From Lentisphaeria bacterium (GTDB lineage Bacteria > Verrucomicrobiota > Lentisphaeria > Oligosphaerales > Lenti-02): a stretch of 6,914 nucleotides of DNA. Location of the stretch: assembly GCA_023145395.1 (NCBI GenBank), contig JAGLDW010000045.1, positions 1 through 6,914 of the forward strand, in the 5' to 3' direction. The position numbers were made by a program, and so were the translations under genes. This document shows positions 5,620-6,914 of the stretch, one piece after another. The notes below the pieces were generated by a model. That model did no database searches, was not told where the DNA came from, and saw only the letters and a list, made by a program, of their open reading frames with translations. How positions within the stretch are numbered: position 1 is the stretch's first letter; each line of letters starts with the position of its first letter.

Positions 5620-6914
5620 TCAGTTGGCTTTGAAAAATCCCTCGAAGCGTTTGTTGGGTTGTCCGCCCAGGGCGAGAGATTTCTGGTACCACTCTTTTGC
5701 CTCTGTGAGCCGCGGTTCGTCAAGAGTCGCCAGCAGAACAGCTAGGTTGTAGGCAGTCTCAGGATTCTTTGAATCCAGTTTGAATGCATCCTTGAAGGCG
5801 CTTTCCGCAGCAGCCACCCATCCCAGAGACCGGAAGGAAATGCCCTGGTACCGGCGATAGTCAGCACGCTTTGGCTCGAGAGCCGAACCACGCATCATGG
5901 TTGCAGCCGCCTCCGCCATCTTCTCCTGACGAATCTGGACATAACCAAGCCTGAAGATGACATCCGCATGGTTCGGATCCAGTTCAAGTGCACGCTTCAA
6001 GTACTGTTCCGCCTCGGAGTCCTTTCCCGGAGTTTCGGCAAGAATGAGGCCGATGCGAGCGTGGGCATCCGCATTGTCCGGTTCCATCTCCAGCACTTTT
6101 TTGAAGCTGAACACAGCCTGACGCGTGTCTTTGCTCTTCTCCGCAGCCGAACCAGCCTTCAGATAGCCATGCAGTTTCTTCTCCCGCTCGCGTTTCCGGC
6201 TCCGCACAGCACGTTCCTCGTCAAGGCGCTTGTTTCTTTCGGCGATCAGCCGCTTCTCGGTCTCGGTCCGGGCGAGCAACTGCAGTTTCAGACCCTCGAT
6301 TTTCTTCGTCGAGCCGACGGCCATGGTCTTTCCCGCTGCAATCTCCTTGCGCATCTTGTCCACGTCCGCTGCCTCGGCAAAAGCAACTACGCGCTGCATC
6401 TCCTTGACTTTGCTCTCACTCTCGGAAAGTGTCTTCCGAGTCGTCTTCAGCATTTTCTCGCGCTCTGTGGATCTGGTTGTCAGCTCTTGCACCCGGCCCT
6501 TCTCCTTTCGGAGCGCCGTGGTCAGAGAAGCAACCTGTTTGGCCGTATTCTCCGCCGTCTCGAGACGCGTGCCCAGCAGGCCAACTTTGCCTGTCTGCGT
6601 GGCCAGATCCCCAGCAAGCTCCGCCTGCGCCGAAAGTGCCTTTGCCAGCGATTTCTCACTCGCCTCCAACTTGTCAGCACCCGACTTGACGGCGGCCGCG
6701 AGCGTCTGGTTCTCGGCCGATAGCGATTCGAGTCGAACCTGCAGTCTTTTCGAGACATCGCTCGAGACGCCCTCGGCCTTTTCCATTGAGACAACCTTCG
6801 CGATCGACTTGGACAGTTCCCCCTCCAGCCCGGACACCTTCACGGCGAGAGCTTCCTTCTCTCTCGTGGCGGAGGCGGTTTTCTCCATGGCCTCGGCGGC
6901 TTCCTTTGTGGCGG
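5620..6914 (-). CDS. Coiled-coil protein with C-terminal TPR domain, 5' part outside the window
   Basis: Partial gene. The frame is open to the right edge and the ATG at 6888 is only an internal methionine, preceded by in-frame ATKEAAEA. From that Met, residues 1 to about 235 are charged, Ala/Glu/Lys-rich heptad-like coiled coil. Five TPR units follow at about 239-272, 273-307, 308-341, 342-375 and 376-409, then a 13-residue tail ending in FFKAN and TGA. The last two TPR units match those of the downstream 830-residue protein in 32 of 68 positions, including shared GW, NxAVLLAT, PR and EWY motifs. The coil itself is of similar composition but not clearly alignable. The two genes therefore look like an old tandem duplication. 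An exported scaffold role is inferred from the paralogue's signal peptide, since this N-terminus is not visible. Confidence 0.85.
   Translation of the reverse strand, partial: ATKEAAEAMEKTASATREKEALAVKVSGLEGELSKSIAKVVSMEKAEGVSSDVSKRLQVRLESLSAENQTLAAAVKSGADKLEASEKSLAKALSAQAELAGDLATQTGKVGLLGTRLETAENTAKQVASLTTALRKEKGRVQELTTRSTEREKMLKTTRKTLSESESKVKEMQRVVAFAEAADVDKMRKEIAAGKTMAVGSTKKIEGLKLQLLARTETEKRLIAERNKRLDEERAVRSRKREREKKLHGYLKAGSAAEKSKDTRQAVFSFKKVLEMEPDNADAHARIGLILAETPGKDSEAEQYLKRALELDPNHADVIFRLGYVQIRQEKMAEAAATMMRGSALEPKRADYRRYQGISFRSLGWVAAAESAFKDAFKLDSKNPETAYNLAVLLATLDEPRLTEAKEWYQKSLALGGQPNKRFEGFFKAN

Noticed and set aside
6886..6888. ATG as the start of the right-hand coiled-coil/TPR gene
   Set aside because: The frame stays open to the window edge with the same coil-type sequence before this Met, and there is no ribosome binding site in front of it. 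It is internal.

Overview
The window is one strand-coherent block. Every gene I can support lies on the minus strand, so transcription runs from the right edge (6914) to the left (1). There is no rRNA, tRNA, CRISPR array, transposase or phage gene. The DNA is fairly GC-rich with good Shine-Dalgarno sites, including an almost perfect GGAGGTGA. Two large exported coiled-coil/TPR proteins, together with a kinase/nucleotidyltransferase pair of a kind I associate with Bacteroidetes and the Planctomycetes-Verrucomicrobia-Lentisphaerae-Kiritimatiellota group, suggest a bacterium of the latter group. That placement is inference from protein style and is not proven by any marker gene.

Layout in direction of transcription. 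(1) 6914-5620 is the C-terminal part of a coiled-coil protein ending in five TPR units; its start is outside the window. (2) After a 237-base gap, 5382-2890 encodes an 830-residue paralogue with a signal peptide, a short helical N-terminal domain, about 500 residues of coiled coil, a Pro/Ser-rich linker and five TPR units. (3) After 119 bases comes eda (2770-2141), a 2-keto-3-deoxy-6-phosphogluconate aldolase. (4) 27 bases further on is a sugar nucleotidyltransferase (2113-1208). (5) After 118 bases comes a sugar kinase of the aminoglycoside-phosphotransferase fold, resembling N-acetylhexosamine 1-kinase (1089 to the left edge, probably lacking only a few C-terminal residues).

How they may work together: the kinase and nucleotidyltransferase look like a two-step sugar activation route (sugar to sugar-1-phosphate to NDP-sugar). 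The aldolase provides the last step of 2-keto-3-deoxy sugar acid breakdown. The coiled-coil/TPR pair looks like envelope or periplasmic scaffold proteins with no obvious link to the sugar genes.

The most interesting non-coding signal is an element of about 40 bases found in the same orientation upstream of the 830-residue gene (5464-5503) and of the kinase (1151-1191), 33 of 41 aligned columns identical. A weaker relative lies upstream of eda (2834-2863). In each case a fixed part of the element sits about 70-95 bases before the start codon, which looks like a shared promoter or operator, or a dispersed intergenic repeat.
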